64,000 nt of DNA from UBA993 sp964389365 (GTDB taxonomy: Bacteria > Bacillota > Dethiobacteria > DTU022), in assembly GCA_964389365.1 (NCBI GenBank), contig CAYMDO010000002.1, positions 40,267-104,266 on the forward strand. Reading direction: 5' to 3'. Made by a program: the position numbers and the translations under genes. Position 1 is the first letter of the stretch; the number at the start of each line of letters is the position of its first letter. Below, piece after piece: positions 24,681 to 33,205 of the stretch. The notes under the pieces were generated by a model. It did no database searches and was not told the DNA's origin. It was given only the letters and a program-made list of their open reading frames with translations.

Positions 24681-26948
24681 TCACGGAATTGTCAGTAAGT
24701 AATCGGCTATCAGGTCATAGCTTCTTTTCAGGCGGAACTGAAAGAGCGGCTCTTCCCATCGATTCCAGTTAAAAGCTGTAATCCCGGTTTTAAATTGGTC
24801 ACCGCGTCGCGGGAAAAAGTCAAGCACGGCAGGCCATGAAAGATCATTGCTGTTTGCTGATTGTTCGCCCTGATAGTAAGTAAGGACGTAAAAATTAAAG
24901 CCGCTACCAGTTTCAATACTTAATTGATCCCTGGCCGGCAGATCATTATAATTACGGAGGTCTCTAATAACTGAACCCCCTGAAGGATCGGCAATATTCA
25001 GGAGCATCCAGGGCAGGCGGATTAAAATCCGACCATCAGGCAAGGATTCCCAGTGAGCAAGTGAGTTGTAATCTTCAGCCTCAGGATTAAAGTTACCGTA
25101 AGTGAGCGCACTCTCGTTAGCGAAAAGGGCAGGGAAATAAAGGCCTTCCAAAGTAGTTCGTTCACGGTTTACAAGGGTATTAATCGTTTCGAAATCAGCT
25201 AATGATGAAGATTGGGGATTAAAGTTGAGTAGCCCCCTGTTATAGGAGGGAATGGCAACGAGAAGCGCTTCCCCGGGAGTTTTTAGATCAATTAGAAACT
25301 GGACCGGGCCTGGAAGTTCAGGCAGCCCGGAGAAGGGAAGCTTAAATTCACCGGCATCAGGTATTCCGCTGTTGATCCCTATAGCCAGCCCAACGATTTC
25401 CCAGGGGAACGTACCGCTCTGCCTGAATGTCGCCTGGTCTAAGGTGATTGCCAGGTAAAGAAAAGCTTCGTCGGCACCTGCTTCAAGCTTTTTAATCATC
25501 CCGAAAGTGCTTTCATGATCATCAGGAGGTGCAAATGCTTTATTATCAAAAGCTAACTGCCAGTCGCTTAATAGTTCTTCCAGGGGGCGGGCCAGGGGTT
25601 CAACGGCCAGTATCCCGTAATTTTGTTCGGGGCACATCGTGTTTTGCCAGAGAACCTGTCTTTCCCAGGGAACCATAAAAGGTTCAGTGTTCCAGGTTTT
25701 CTTAGCCCATTCATCGCTCCACTCAAAGATCAGCCCGCCGGCGTAGCCTTCATCAATGATGGAGCGCATCATCCGAACAACCATCGTGCCCTGATCGACT
25801 TCGCTCAAACCACCATGATTTAACCCTTCAGGGTTGAAATGAGCGGTGTTAAGAGAAGTGGATATGCCAAACTCGGCTATGAGCGCCGGGTAAGGGGGGT
25901 GGATAGCCATAAACTGATTAAGGTAACCCTTGTAACGAAAAACACCCTCATCGTCCCTAAAAGAGACAAAAGCCGGTTCATTGTTCATTAAATCAGGATA
26001 ATTTGGATAGACATGATAGGCGCCGAAAAACCCTGCATAATTGGATGGTCCGGAGATAAAAATATTTGGATCAACAACCTCCCGGTCATTATAGCCTGGC
26101 GTTCCGTCTGCTTCCCATTCGGTCAGGTGTGTAAGAGGATCCAGGGTAGGCCAACTGACAAAACCTACCGGGTATTGACGTTCATACTGAGAATCACAGT
26201 AAGCGGCAGCATAATTAGTCATGTCTGCCAGCCAGACTTCGGTTGCCGAAGCACCATTTCTGGTTTGCACGAAGTCGCCCTGAAAAAGAGTAAGGTCAGG
26301 ATTAGCCTTATTGGTTGCTGCAACTTCTTCCGGTTCCAGTTCGCGACCGATCAGCAGTCCCAGCAGGAAAGGAGAAACATCAACAGAGTATTTACCATAA
26401 GCCCGGTATGGTCTGGCTGGAATATCGGCATTGCCGTGGAGGGCATCAATAACCAGTTTTATCTCCTGCCGGTATTCTTCCGCATAATCCTGGTTATAAA
26501 AATTCAGGTCAGGCACTTCATCATCAGGCCAAATCTCCTGGAAAAGCCAAAGAGTTTCATTTTCGGGATTTCTGTTATATTCTGCCAGGACGGCGTAAAA
26601 AGCGGGGTCAAGCAGGGTGTAAATTCTGATCGTATTGGCATTCATAGCGGCTATTTCTTCGATCCAGCGGGCGTATAATTCACGATCTGCCGGAAAATCA
26701 GTATACCAGCGACCGGGCAACGAGGTGCCGATGTTGACGCCTTTAACGATTAATTCCTGCCACTGATGCCCGTTGTAAATTTCAAAATATCTTTCGGCGG
26801 TTCGGGCAGAAATACAGCGGTTTCCAACAGTGGCGCATGAATTTGAAGCCTGGTTTTCCCCGTTGGTGCAGCCGGTCGGCAGGCTTAACGCCAATAATAG
26901 AGAACTTATTAAGATTACAGGGAGTAAAACAGCTCTATTAATGAGCAA
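24681..26948 (-). CDS. Glycosidase-like lipoprotein (TIM-barrel fold)
   Basis: A 755-residue lipoprotein. The signal peptide ends in the lipobox LPTGC (Cys about residue 27). Residues about 50-460 read as a clan-A glycosidase barrel: VKGVNIGTSLPG, NANTIRIYTLL, GRELEPEE (possible acid/base Glu), LIAEFGIS (possible nucleophile Glu), GLIFEWSDEWAKKTW. Residues about 470-755 look like a beta-rich carbohydrate-associated domain. The start is TTG behind GAGGTGA. It leads the reverse operon, so it could trim or process the polymer made by the GT2 synthase. The exact GH family is not assigned. Confidence 0.8.
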   Translation of the reverse strand: MLINRAVLLPVILISSLLLALSLPTGCTNGENQASNSCATVGNRCISARTAERYFEIYNGHQWQELIVKGVNIGTSLPGRWYTDFPADRELYARWIEEIAAMNANTIRIYTLLDPAFYAVLAEYNRNPENETLWLFQEIWPDDEVPDLNFYNQDYAEEYRQEIKLVIDALHGNADIPARPYRAYGKYSVDVSPFLLGLLIGRELEPEEVAATNKANPDLTLFQGDFVQTRNGASATEVWLADMTNYAAAYCDSQYERQYPVGFVSWPTLDPLTHLTEWEADGTPGYNDREVVDPNIFISGPSNYAGFFGAYHVYPNYPDLMNNEPAFVSFRDDEGVFRYKGYLNQFMAIHPPYPALIAEFGISTSLNTAHFNPEGLNHGGLSEVDQGTMVVRMMRSIIDEGYAGGLIFEWSDEWAKKTWNTEPFMVPWERQVLWQNTMCPEQNYGILAVEPLARPLEELLSDWQLAFDNKAFAPPDDHESTFGMIKKLEAGADEAFLYLAITLDQATFRQSGTFPWEIVGLAIGINSGIPDAGEFKLPFSGLPELPGPVQFLIDLKTPGEALLVAIPSYNRGLLNFNPQSSSLADFETINTLVNRERTTLEGLYFPALFANESALTYGNFNPEAEDYNSLAHWESLPDGRILIRLPWMLLNIADPSGGSVIRDLRNYNDLPARDQLSIETGSGFNFYVLTYYQGEQSANSNDLSWPAVLDFFPRRGDQFKTGITAFNWNRWEEPLFQFRLKRSYDLIADYLLTIP

Positions 26949-27103
26949 AACCGGGTATTCACCTCGTTAAGAGCCTGTTTTTTCGATTATAGCATGACTT
27001 AGCTTCTGTTGTGCATTTTTTGCGAAATAATTGGCTAATGCAATAATAGTAATAGCCATTAACAGTTTTTGCTAATACCCGTTGCTGCAGGAAGGAGTCT
27101 GGA

Positions 27104-28198
27104 GTGAGTAGTCGCAGGCAGTTAAAGCTTACGTTGATGATCCTAATTGTCGTTGCCGGACTGCTGCTTTTTCTATCTGTTTCCGGTTGGTTATTTAATC
27201 CCGGGGCAGTGGAAAAATGCCTTCCGGCAGGGGATCCGCTGGTTATCGTCTGGGAGCTGGCTAATCCAGGCACGGACTATAACCTGATTGGAAACCTTGG
27301 TCCGGTTCAGGTGGTTGCGCCGACCTGGTTTCATCTGGCGGATGGCACGGGGACGGTACGCAGTGATTTTGACCTGAATTACTTGCTGTGGGCCCGTGAG
27401 CGGGGGTACCAGGTTTGGGCGTTGGTTACCAATTCATTTGACCCGGATCTGACAGCAGAACTGCTAACCGATGCCCAAAACCGGCAGCATTTTGCCGGGG
27501 AGATAGTATCACTGGCGGTAAAGCACAATCTAGGAGGGTTAAATATAGATTTTGAAAACTTTCATTACAGTTACCGTGACCACTTTACCGCTTTTATCAC
27601 CGGGCTGGCAGAGCTGTGCCGCGCCGAAAACCTGGTTCTATCGGTAGATGTGACTATGCCATCCGGCTCGGAATACTGGAGCATGGGCTATGACCGGGCT
27701 GCGCTGGCTGCGGAAGCCGATTATATTATTTTGATGGCCTACGATGAGCACTGGGCCTCTTCACCTGTTGCCGGCCCGGTTGCCTCGCTGCCCTGGGTTG
27801 AAAATGGGCTACAACAGCTGTTAAATGAGGTCCCTCCCAGCAAGCTGGTTTTAGGAGTTCCCTTCTATACCAGGCTTTGGGCCATTGATGAAACCGGCAC
27901 TGCGCCAGAGGTGGTAAATAGCTGGTCATATTCGATGATGCGGGCTGCTGAACTGATAGCTGAAAACGAGGCGACAACAACCTTTGATCAGCAGGCCGGT
28001 CAGCATGTGGCAGTTTATGAGAAGGAAGGGCTGACTTACAAAATGTGGCTTGAGGATCAGGCTTCTATGTTAAGCCGCCTCGAACTGGTGAAAAAATATA
28101 ACCTGGCGGGTTTGGCCGGTTGGCGTCGCGGCCTGGAGACGCCTGATATCTGGGATCTGATGGAGAGCTTCTTCGGTTATTCCGAATCCGGTGAATAA
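27104..28198 (+). CDS. GH18-family glycoside hydrolase, membrane-anchored
   Basis: 364 residues with an N-terminal helix (about 7-30) as anchor or signal. It is a GH18 (chitinase-like, YaaH/spore germination type) barrel: the catalytic motif region LGGLNIDFENFHYSYRDHF contains DFE with the acid/base Glu; ADYIILMAYDEHW and KLVLGVPFYTRLW are family-typical, and the final LAGLAGWRRGLETPDIW closes the barrel. There is no LysM domain. GTG 27104 follows AAGGAG. It diverges from the exopolysaccharide operon and may act on the same polymer or on peptidoglycan. Confidence 0.9.
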   Translation: MSSRRQLKLTLMILIVVAGLLLFLSVSGWLFNPGAVEKCLPAGDPLVIVWELANPGTDYNLIGNLGPVQVVAPTWFHLADGTGTVRSDFDLNYLLWARERGYQVWALVTNSFDPDLTAELLTDAQNRQHFAGEIVSLAVKHNLGGLNIDFENFHYSYRDHFTAFITGLAELCRAENLVLSVDVTMPSGSEYWSMGYDRAALAAEADYIILMAYDEHWASSPVAGPVASLPWVENGLQQLLNEVPPSKLVLGVPFYTRLWAIDETGTAPEVVNSWSYSMMRAAELIAENEATTTFDQQAGQHVAVYEKEGLTYKMWLEDQASMLSRLELVKKYNLAGLAGWRRGLETPDIWDLMESFFGYSESGE

Positions 28199-28285
28199 TT
28201 TATGACAGCAGGGGAATGGTTGCAAAAATCCCGGAGAATAGTAAACAAGCCGGGATCAAATTGCGGTGGTCCCCATGGCAGCAGT

Positions 28286-28786
28286 TCAGGTGCCGAGCAT
28301 GCCCCGCACGATCGAGCCGCTTATTTGCAGGCTCATCAGCAGGAAAAAAGTGTTCTTAACTGCCGGGGTGAAGATAAACAGAATATGTTTCAACAGCTTA
28401 AATAAACCAAGTACGATGTAAATTATGCCTGCTACCAGTAAGGCTGATATTATACTTCCGCGGATCTCGGCCAGTGGTTTTCCAATCTGGGGGGCAACTG
28501 AGCCGATAATGATCAGCACGTTATACCACATGGCCCCGATGCCTTCAAAGACCGGCAGGCGGTGGCCGAAGTACAACTGGATGATCGAGAAGAGGCCGCA
28601 AAAGAAGAAGGTGCGCTGGATAAAACAGCTGATCTCAAGCTGATCCAGCCCGAGCCCGGTGCCGACCACGCTTGGAATTACGGCAAGGACAGTCAGTGAA
28701 AAAATAACCCACTGCAGGCTGTAAACTGCTGTTTTACTGTGCGGCGGTATATCTTCAGCTTGATATAGTAGTATTTCCTTGCTCAA
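28286..28786 (-). pseudogene. Truncated NCS2 xanthine/uracil permease
   Basis: 166 residues with about four helices resembling the N-terminal third of nucleobase:cation symporter-2 proteins (full length about 430-450): SLQWVIFSLTVLAVIPSVVG, LPVFEGIGAMWYNVLIIIG, and a final FTPAVKNTFFLLMSLQISGS matching the PxVxGxxxxLIGLSL segment. A stop follows there, and the next 90 bases hold no continuation before the GH18 gene. The rest has been deleted. It is unlikely to be functional as a transporter. Confidence 0.65.
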
Positions 28787-29183
28787 TTGATCTCCCCTGA
28801 TAAGCCGTGCTTTTTACTTATTAAAATCCGGCGTTGATCATGCCATCAATAACAGGCGCAGGCAATAAAACCGGAACGATGAGCCGCCGAAACCCTATCA
28901 CCCGCAACCCTTGGAAAAGGCAGGGCCGGGTAAAAAGCAGCATTCTGCCGGTGACAGATGCAGGAAACAAGCACCTGTGTTGCGTATTTAATAGAGCAGG
29001 TAAAGTGCCCGGTGGATCTTAAAATCGCCGCCCGCAGGGTTGCCGCGACTTCTAACCCTGACCGGCCGCCGTTGCAGTATGCGGTACATGATATAAAAGG
29101 TGCTATTGCTTTTTCAGGCGGCGGAGGGTAGGTTAAACTTTCGGCGACTGCCGCTAAAACGGGCAGAGAGGAGAAGTAACAAA
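28787..29183. other. Spacer of about 400 bases before ftcD
   Basis: No gene recognised. GC-rich and without a convincing reading frame or riboswitch fold; it may be degraded coding sequence. An extended -10 element (TG, one base, TATAAA) at 29089-29097 is the best promoter candidate for ftcD. Confidence 0.4.
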
Positions 29184-30074
29184 ATGAAGGTTTTAATGTG
29201 TGTACCGAATATCAGCGAAGGCAAAAACCTGGCGCTAATCGAAAACATAGCCTTGGCAATAAAAGAGACCGGTCAGGTCAAACTGCTTGAGGTTGCTTCA
29301 GACAAAGATCATAACCGCTCAGTATTCGGTTACTTAGGCGGTCCGGCGGCTGTGCTGGAGGCGACAAAAAAGCTAACCGAACTGGCGCTGGAAGGTATTG
29401 ACATGAGAGCGCACCATGGCGATCACCCCCGGATGGGCGCGGTGGACGTGGTGCCGTTTATCCCGATAAAAGATATCAGCAGCGAAGAAGCCCTGCTGGC
29501 AGCTGCCGAATTCGGAGATTATCTGGGCGGGAAAGGGGTACCGGTCTATTTTTACGAGGATGCGGCTTCGAAAGCCGAACGTAAAAGCCTGGCTGATATC
29601 CGCAAAGGCCAGTACGAAGCGCTGGAAGAAAAGCTGAAAGATGAAAGGTGGAAGCCTGACCGCGGGCCGGCCCTGTTTCACCCAAAAGCGGGGGCAACTG
29701 CCGTCGGGGTAAGGTTTCCCCTGATTGCCTTTAACGTTAACCTTAACACTGCCAATATGGAGGTAGCCGATAAGATTGCCAGGAGCGTCCGCCACTTAAG
29801 CGGCGGCTACCGTTACGTGAGGGCTATCGGGGTTAACCTGGCCGAGCTGGGCCAGGTCCAGGTGTCAATGAACCTGACCAATTATTCAAAGACCCCGATC
29901 CACCGTGTGTTGGAAACAATACGCTCGGAGGCGGCAAGATACGGGGTAACTGTAGCGGCAACGGAGTTTGTCGGGCCGGTACCTTTTAATGCCCTGGAAG
30001 AACTGGTTCGTTTTTACCTGCAGGCCCATAGTTTTACCGCGGGCCAGGTTATTGAAATGAACCTGCTTGACTGA
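29184..30074 (+). CDS. ftcD: Glutamate formimidoyltransferase
   Basis: Transfers the formimino group from N-formimino-L-glutamate to tetrahydrofolate in histidine or purine breakdown. It is 296 residues, equal to the stand-alone formyltransferase domain. CVPNISEGKN opens the protein; the typical DHNRSVFGYLGGP, RMGAVDVVPFIP and GVNLAELGQVQVSMNLTN follow. The ATG at 29184 has GAGAGGAGA upstream; in-frame sequence further upstream is not conserved in character. No cyclodeaminase domain is fused, and no hut genes are adjacent. Confidence 0.93.
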   Translation: MKVLMCVPNISEGKNLALIENIALAIKETGQVKLLEVASDKDHNRSVFGYLGGPAAVLEATKKLTELALEGIDMRAHHGDHPRMGAVDVVPFIPIKDISSEEALLAAAEFGDYLGGKGVPVYFYEDAASKAERKSLADIRKGQYEALEEKLKDERWKPDRGPALFHPKAGATAVGVRFPLIAFNVNLNTANMEVADKIARSVRHLSGGYRYVRAIGVNLAELGQVQVSMNLTNYSKTPIHRVLETIRSEAARYGVTVAATEFVGPVPFNALEELVRFYLQAHSFTAGQVIEMNLLD

Positions 30075-30146
30075 CTTATATGCCGCCAGGTTATTTTTTG
30101 GTGGGAAGAAGTTCGAAGCGCCAAATCTTCATTGATCGCGCGGTTC

Positions 30147-30175
30147 TTTACATCTGCAGAAAAAGACGTTATAAT
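30147..30175 (+). promoter_or_regulatory. tRNA-Val promoter
   Basis: TTTACA (30147-30152), 17-base spacer, TATAAT (30170-30175), 20 bases before the tRNA. Confidence 0.8.
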
Positions 30176-30195
30176 GATGAGGCGAAAAAGAACAG

Positions 30196-30270
30196 GGGCG
30201 AATAGCTCAGCGGGGGAGCACCTGCCTTACAAGCAGGGGGCCGTAGGTTCAAATCCTACTTCGCCCACCA
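30196..30270 (+). tRNA. tRNA-Val (anticodon TAC)
   Basis: Complete cloverleaf of 75 bases: acceptor GGGCGAA/TTCGCCC, D stem GCTC/GAGC, anticodon stem CCTGC/GCAGG with loop CTTACAA (anticodon TAC), T arm GTAGG/CCTAC with TTCAAAT, discriminator A, and an encoded CCA. It has its own promoter and terminator and stands alone. Confidence 0.97.
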
Positions 30271-30280
30271 TTGAAACACG

Positions 30281-30320
30281 ATAAATAAAGGGCTTTAGGG
30301 CCCTTTATTTATTTTTTATT
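30281..30320 (+). terminator. Terminator of tRNA-Val
   Basis: A 13-bp stem (ATAAATAAAGGGC with GCCCTTTATTTAT), 6-base loop, then a T-rich run. A group II intron fragment begins directly after it. Confidence 0.9.
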
Positions 30321-30322
30321 TG

Positions 30323-30535
30323 GTGCGCCCGGCATGGGCGTTAGCTTGGCGGTGAAAGTCCGCTGTGGGCTTGGCAGTGGGAACCACTAGCTGACGGCAA
30401 GGGTGTCCGCCGTGAGGCGGAATCTGAAGGAAGCCTAAGGCAAAATCCCGGCCCGATGAACAAGAACCGCATACAAGGCTGAACAGGGGTGGACGAGTTT
30501 GCCAAACAAAACGAAGTCCGACACTGCCCGGCGGG
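30323..30535 (+). mobile_element. Group II intron 5' fragment (domain I), truncated
   Basis: It begins with the intron 5' consensus GTGCG and continues through the well-conserved bacterial domain I landmarks: GGTGAAAGTC, GGCAAGGGTGTCCG, GGAATCTGAAGGAAGC, and a CATACAAGGCTG stretch with a later GAGTTTGCCAAACAAAACG. No reverse transcriptase, domain V or 3' end occurs downstream; the intron is cut off at about 30535, where unrelated coding sequence begins. It sits immediately after the tRNA-Val terminator hairpin. Confidence 0.85.
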
Positions 30536-30811
30536 TTGCTTGATTATGCTATAAAAGTCAAAGCTACTGTCAGAAAAAAAGTGTTGTTTGAAATTGACCT
30601 CTTAATGGAAGGCGCTTTTAAAAGCGAAACCCTGGGTAAAGAGGATTTTAAAAATATGGTTGAAATAAATGGTTTAATTACTTTATCCCATATTTCTCGC
30701 GCTTATATTATTAGTGTAACAGCGCAATCAGGAATCAATCCGCCGGTCAGAGTGCCAATGCTAAATATCAATAAGCTGATTGGGCAGAAGAAAACGAATT
30801 ACAAGAGCTAA
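30536..30811 (+). pseudogene. SecB-like chaperone, C-terminal fragment
   Basis: 91 residues, AT-rich compared with its neighbours. The order KVKATVRKKVLFEIDLLMEG, then VEINGLITLSHISRAYIIS, then SGINPPVRVPMLNINKLIG resembles the C-terminal half of Firmicute SecB-type export chaperones (about 140 residues), including those tied to toxin-antitoxin modules. The N-terminal half is missing and the frame begins where the intron fragment ends; TTG 30536 has only a poor ribosome binding site. Probably a remnant. Confidence 0.5.
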
Positions 30812-31052
30812 GATAAGTTTTTACATGGGCCGGCGATTGCTGATTGCATGCAAAGTTAAGCATAAAGAAACCGGGCACGACCAGACTCTTAAGTATTCGG
30901 CATCGGTGAACATCTCCTCTTAAAATACTACCAAAGGCATAAAGGTGTCCACCAAACTGGGTCATGTCCGCAACGAGGTTGAAAGCGCCTTCGGCGCAAC
31001 AAAAAGATGTTACGGGTTAAACCTGATTAGGCTTTCGTTCAGAAAGCCCTAA
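30812..31052 (+). pseudogene. Possible transposase C-terminal scrap within a degraded spacer
   Basis: From about 30925 the forward frame reads KLGHVRNEVESAFGATKRCYG and ends at TAA 31050. The VExAFGxxKRxYG pattern recalls DDE transposase C-termini. It is closed upstream by stops, so only about 40 residues survive. A short hairpin (GGCTTTC/GAAAGCC, 31030-31048) overlaps the end. Nothing else is recognisable here. Confidence 0.3.
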
Positions 31053-31261
31053 TTATTTAAGTTCTTTCTTAAAATGCTCGGCCACCTCTTACAGCATGCG
31101 TAAAGATTTTGCAACCGTTTCTTCCCCGTCGAAATTAACCAGGCAACAGCGGGCCAGGACATCCAGAGAGAGCACATCCAGTTCTAATTAATGGCTTCTT
31201 CCACATCGGTGTGGGGCATTATGCCCATGGCCGTTGTTTGGCAGTTCTCTTCCAGCTTCAA
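31053..31261 (-). pseudogene. Remnant of an UroD/MetE-like corrinoid methyltransferase, internally deleted
   Basis: Read on the reverse strand, an N-terminal type segment (TTAMGIMPHTDVEEA) is followed within about 25 residues by a C-terminal type segment (CCLVNFDGEETVAKSLRML, then EVAEHFKKELK before the stop at 31053). In intact proteins of the uroporphyrinogen decarboxylase/methylcobamide methyltransferase group these are about 250 residues apart. Internal stops and a frame shift are present. Identified by pattern only. Confidence 0.4.
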
Positions 31262-31497
31262 GTAAGATCACCCCGGTTCATTTAATTGGCAAACAGTTCT
31301 CGATCGGCGGTAAAAGAACCTGCCTCAAAATAATCGTTCTGATTGCCTTAATGAAACGGATATGATACTTTTGGGTTGTTAATACAACAATCTTGCGTTA
31401 AAAAAACGGTATAAAACCGGTTAAGCCCTGCTATTTCCATCACATGCCGTTTTTTGGCAGCCAGGTGTAAAAAATAACTGAAGTTCAGAGGGTTGAA
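31262..31497. other. Upstream region of the zinc transporter operon
   Basis: No gene seen. It holds the promoter and palindrome listed separately, and AT-rich sequence before the znuA start. Confidence 0.4.
31343..31388 (+). promoter_or_regulatory. Candidate promoter and operator for znuACB
   Basis: TTGCCT (31343-31348), 17-base spacer, TACTTT (31366-31371), followed at once by the inverted repeat GTTGT-TAAT-ACAAC (31375-31388), which would cover the transcription start. The position suits a repressor such as Zur, but the repeat does not match the usual Firmicute Zur box. Confidence 0.35.
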
Positions 31498-32418
31498 ATG
31501 AAAACCAGTTTTGCGCTGCTGTTGCTGCTTATCTTGCTGCCGGTTGTTATGGCAGGCTGCAATAGTGCAGAAAAACCGGATATTTATGCTGACGAACCGA
31601 TCAGAATCGTAACCACAATCTTCCCCCTGGCCGATTTGATCGGAAAGTTGGGCGGCGACCAGGTTGAAGTCAGCTACCTGCTTCCAAGCGGGGCCAGCCC
31701 TCATACTTTCGAACCAACAACCGAGCAGGCTCGCCTGGTTGCCAAAGCGAGGCTGTTTGTTTATATCGGGGCCGGCCTCGATAATTGGGCGGTAGAATTG
31801 ACGAAAACCGGAAACAAAGATCTGGCAGTCATGGAACTGGCCGGTCTTGTAACCCTAGCTGAAGGTTATGGCTGTAACAATCAGGATCATGACCACGAAG
31901 CGGGAGCCGATCCCCATTTTTGGCTTGACCCCATCCTGGTCAGCAGTCAGCTGCTGCCGGGTATTTATGACCAGCTGTGCCTGATTGCGCCTGAGAAACG
32001 GCCTTTATTCCGTGAAAACCTGATCAACATGCAAGCGGAGCTGACCGTTTTGAACCGGGAAATTGAAGTTCAGCTTGGAGCCTCTGGCAGGAAGGATTTT
32101 ATTGCATTCCATTCTGCCTGGCACTATTTTGCTGCCCGATACGGATTAAATGAGCTGGCGGTGATAGCCTCTTTTCCGGGGCAGGAGCCCTCGGCCGGCT
32201 GGATTGCTGAACTGATCAATATCGTCAGGGAAAATGATGTGGGGGCAATCCTGGTTGAACCGCAGTTTTCTCAACAACTGGCCACCGCTGTTGCTGCTGA
32301 AACGGGGATCAAGGTGCTAACAGTGGATCCGCTCGGTGGGGAGGACCTGCCCGGCCGGGATTCATATCTAAACCTGATGCGCTATAACATGAAAATATTC
32401 AGTGAAGCCCTGCAGTAA
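31498..32418 (+). CDS. znuA: Zinc/manganese ABC transporter substrate-binding lipoprotein
   Basis: 306 residues. The signal peptide ends in the lipobox VMAGC (about residue 21). The cluster A-I fold is indicated by IRIVTTIFPLADLIGKLGGD, LLPSGASPHTFEPT (first His ligand), a short His/Asp-rich loop DHDHEAGADPHFWLDP (second His), IAFHSAWHYFAARYGL (third His) and LTVDPLGGEDLPGRDSY near the C-terminus (Asp ligand). The brief His loop favours zinc over manganese (inference). First gene of an operon with the ATPase and permease. Confidence 0.92.
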   Translation: MKTSFALLLLLILLPVVMAGCNSAEKPDIYADEPIRIVTTIFPLADLIGKLGGDQVEVSYLLPSGASPHTFEPTTEQARLVAKARLFVYIGAGLDNWAVELTKTGNKDLAVMELAGLVTLAEGYGCNNQDHDHEAGADPHFWLDPILVSSQLLPGIYDQLCLIAPEKRPLFRENLINMQAELTVLNREIEVQLGASGRKDFIAFHSAWHYFAARYGLNELAVIASFPGQEPSAGWIAELINIVRENDVGAILVEPQFSQQLATAVAAETGIKVLTVDPLGGEDLPGRDSYLNLMRYNMKIFSEALQ

Positions 32419-32437
32419 AAAAAGAGAGGTTTTATTT

Positions 32438-33205
32438 GTGGAGCCGGTGATCAGCAGTCAAAACCTGGCGGTCAGGCTGGGGGGCAAAAAGGTCCTTGAG
32501 GATATATCATTTGTTGTTAATCCGGGGCAGTTGGCAGGAATCATCGGCCCGAACGGGGCCGGGAAAACAACCCTGCTCAGGGCGATCCTGGGCCTGGTTC
32601 CGATCAGCGCCGGAGAGCTGGCAGTGCTGGGGTATCCGGCAGGCCGGATCAACAGCCAGCGGGGCAGGATTGGTTATATGCCTCAGCGCCTGTTGTTTGA
32701 AAGGCATTTCCCCCTTTCGGTTGGCGATGCGGTGGCCGCCGGGTTATTAACCCGTTCAACAATTATGAAACGGATCGGGGACATTGATCAAAAGGTAATG
32801 GCAGCCCTGACTTTTGTTGGCATGGAACAGTACCGCCTGTGCCCGTTCCAGGAACTTTCAGGCGGCCAGCAGCAGCGGGTTTTATTGGCCCGCTCTTTGG
32901 CACGGAAACCGGAGCTGCTGCTACTGGATGAACCCAATGCCGGCCTTGATTTTCCATCCCAGAAGAAGTTTATTGACCTGCTGCAGCAGCTGCGTCAACG
33001 GCATAACCTGACAGTAATAATGGTTTCGCATGACCTGGTATCGGTTGCTGCGATTGCTGACTCACTGATTTGCATAGATCGCCGGATGCACCTTCACGGC
33101 AAACCCGGCGAGGTGCTGCACAGCCATGAACTGCTTGATGCTTATCGTTGTGAATTTGACTACTTAAGCATTGCTTTTCGGCAGGGGGAGGGAAAAAATG
33201 AGTGA
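32438..33205 (+). CDS. znuC: Zinc ABC transporter ATP-binding protein
   Basis: 255 residues with Walker A GPNGAGKTT, Q-loop YMPQR, signature LSGGQQQRV, Walker B LLLLDEPNAGLD and switch His in MVSHD. GTG 32438 is preferred with GAGAGG eight bases upstream; the in-frame ATG at 32402 lies inside znuA. Its end overlaps the permease start by eight bases. Confidence 0.92.
   Translation: MEPVISSQNLAVRLGGKKVLEDISFVVNPGQLAGIIGPNGAGKTTLLRAILGLVPISAGELAVLGYPAGRINSQRGRIGYMPQRLLFERHFPLSVGDAVAAGLLTRSTIMKRIGDIDQKVMAALTFVGMEQYRLCPFQELSGGQQQRVLLARSLARKPELLLLDEPNAGLDFPSQKKFIDLLQQLRQRHNLTVIMVSHDLVSVAAIADSLICIDRRMHLHGKPGEVLHSHELLDAYRCEFDYLSIAFRQGEGKNE

Noticed and set aside
28787..29183. Tetrahydrofolate riboswitch ahead of ftcD
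   Set aside because: The conserved core of the known folT-type riboswitch could not be found.
30320..30540. RNase P RNA, tmRNA or a riboswitch in the structured region after the tRNA
   Set aside because: The GTGCG start and GGAATCTGAAGGAAGC landmark point to group II intron domain I.
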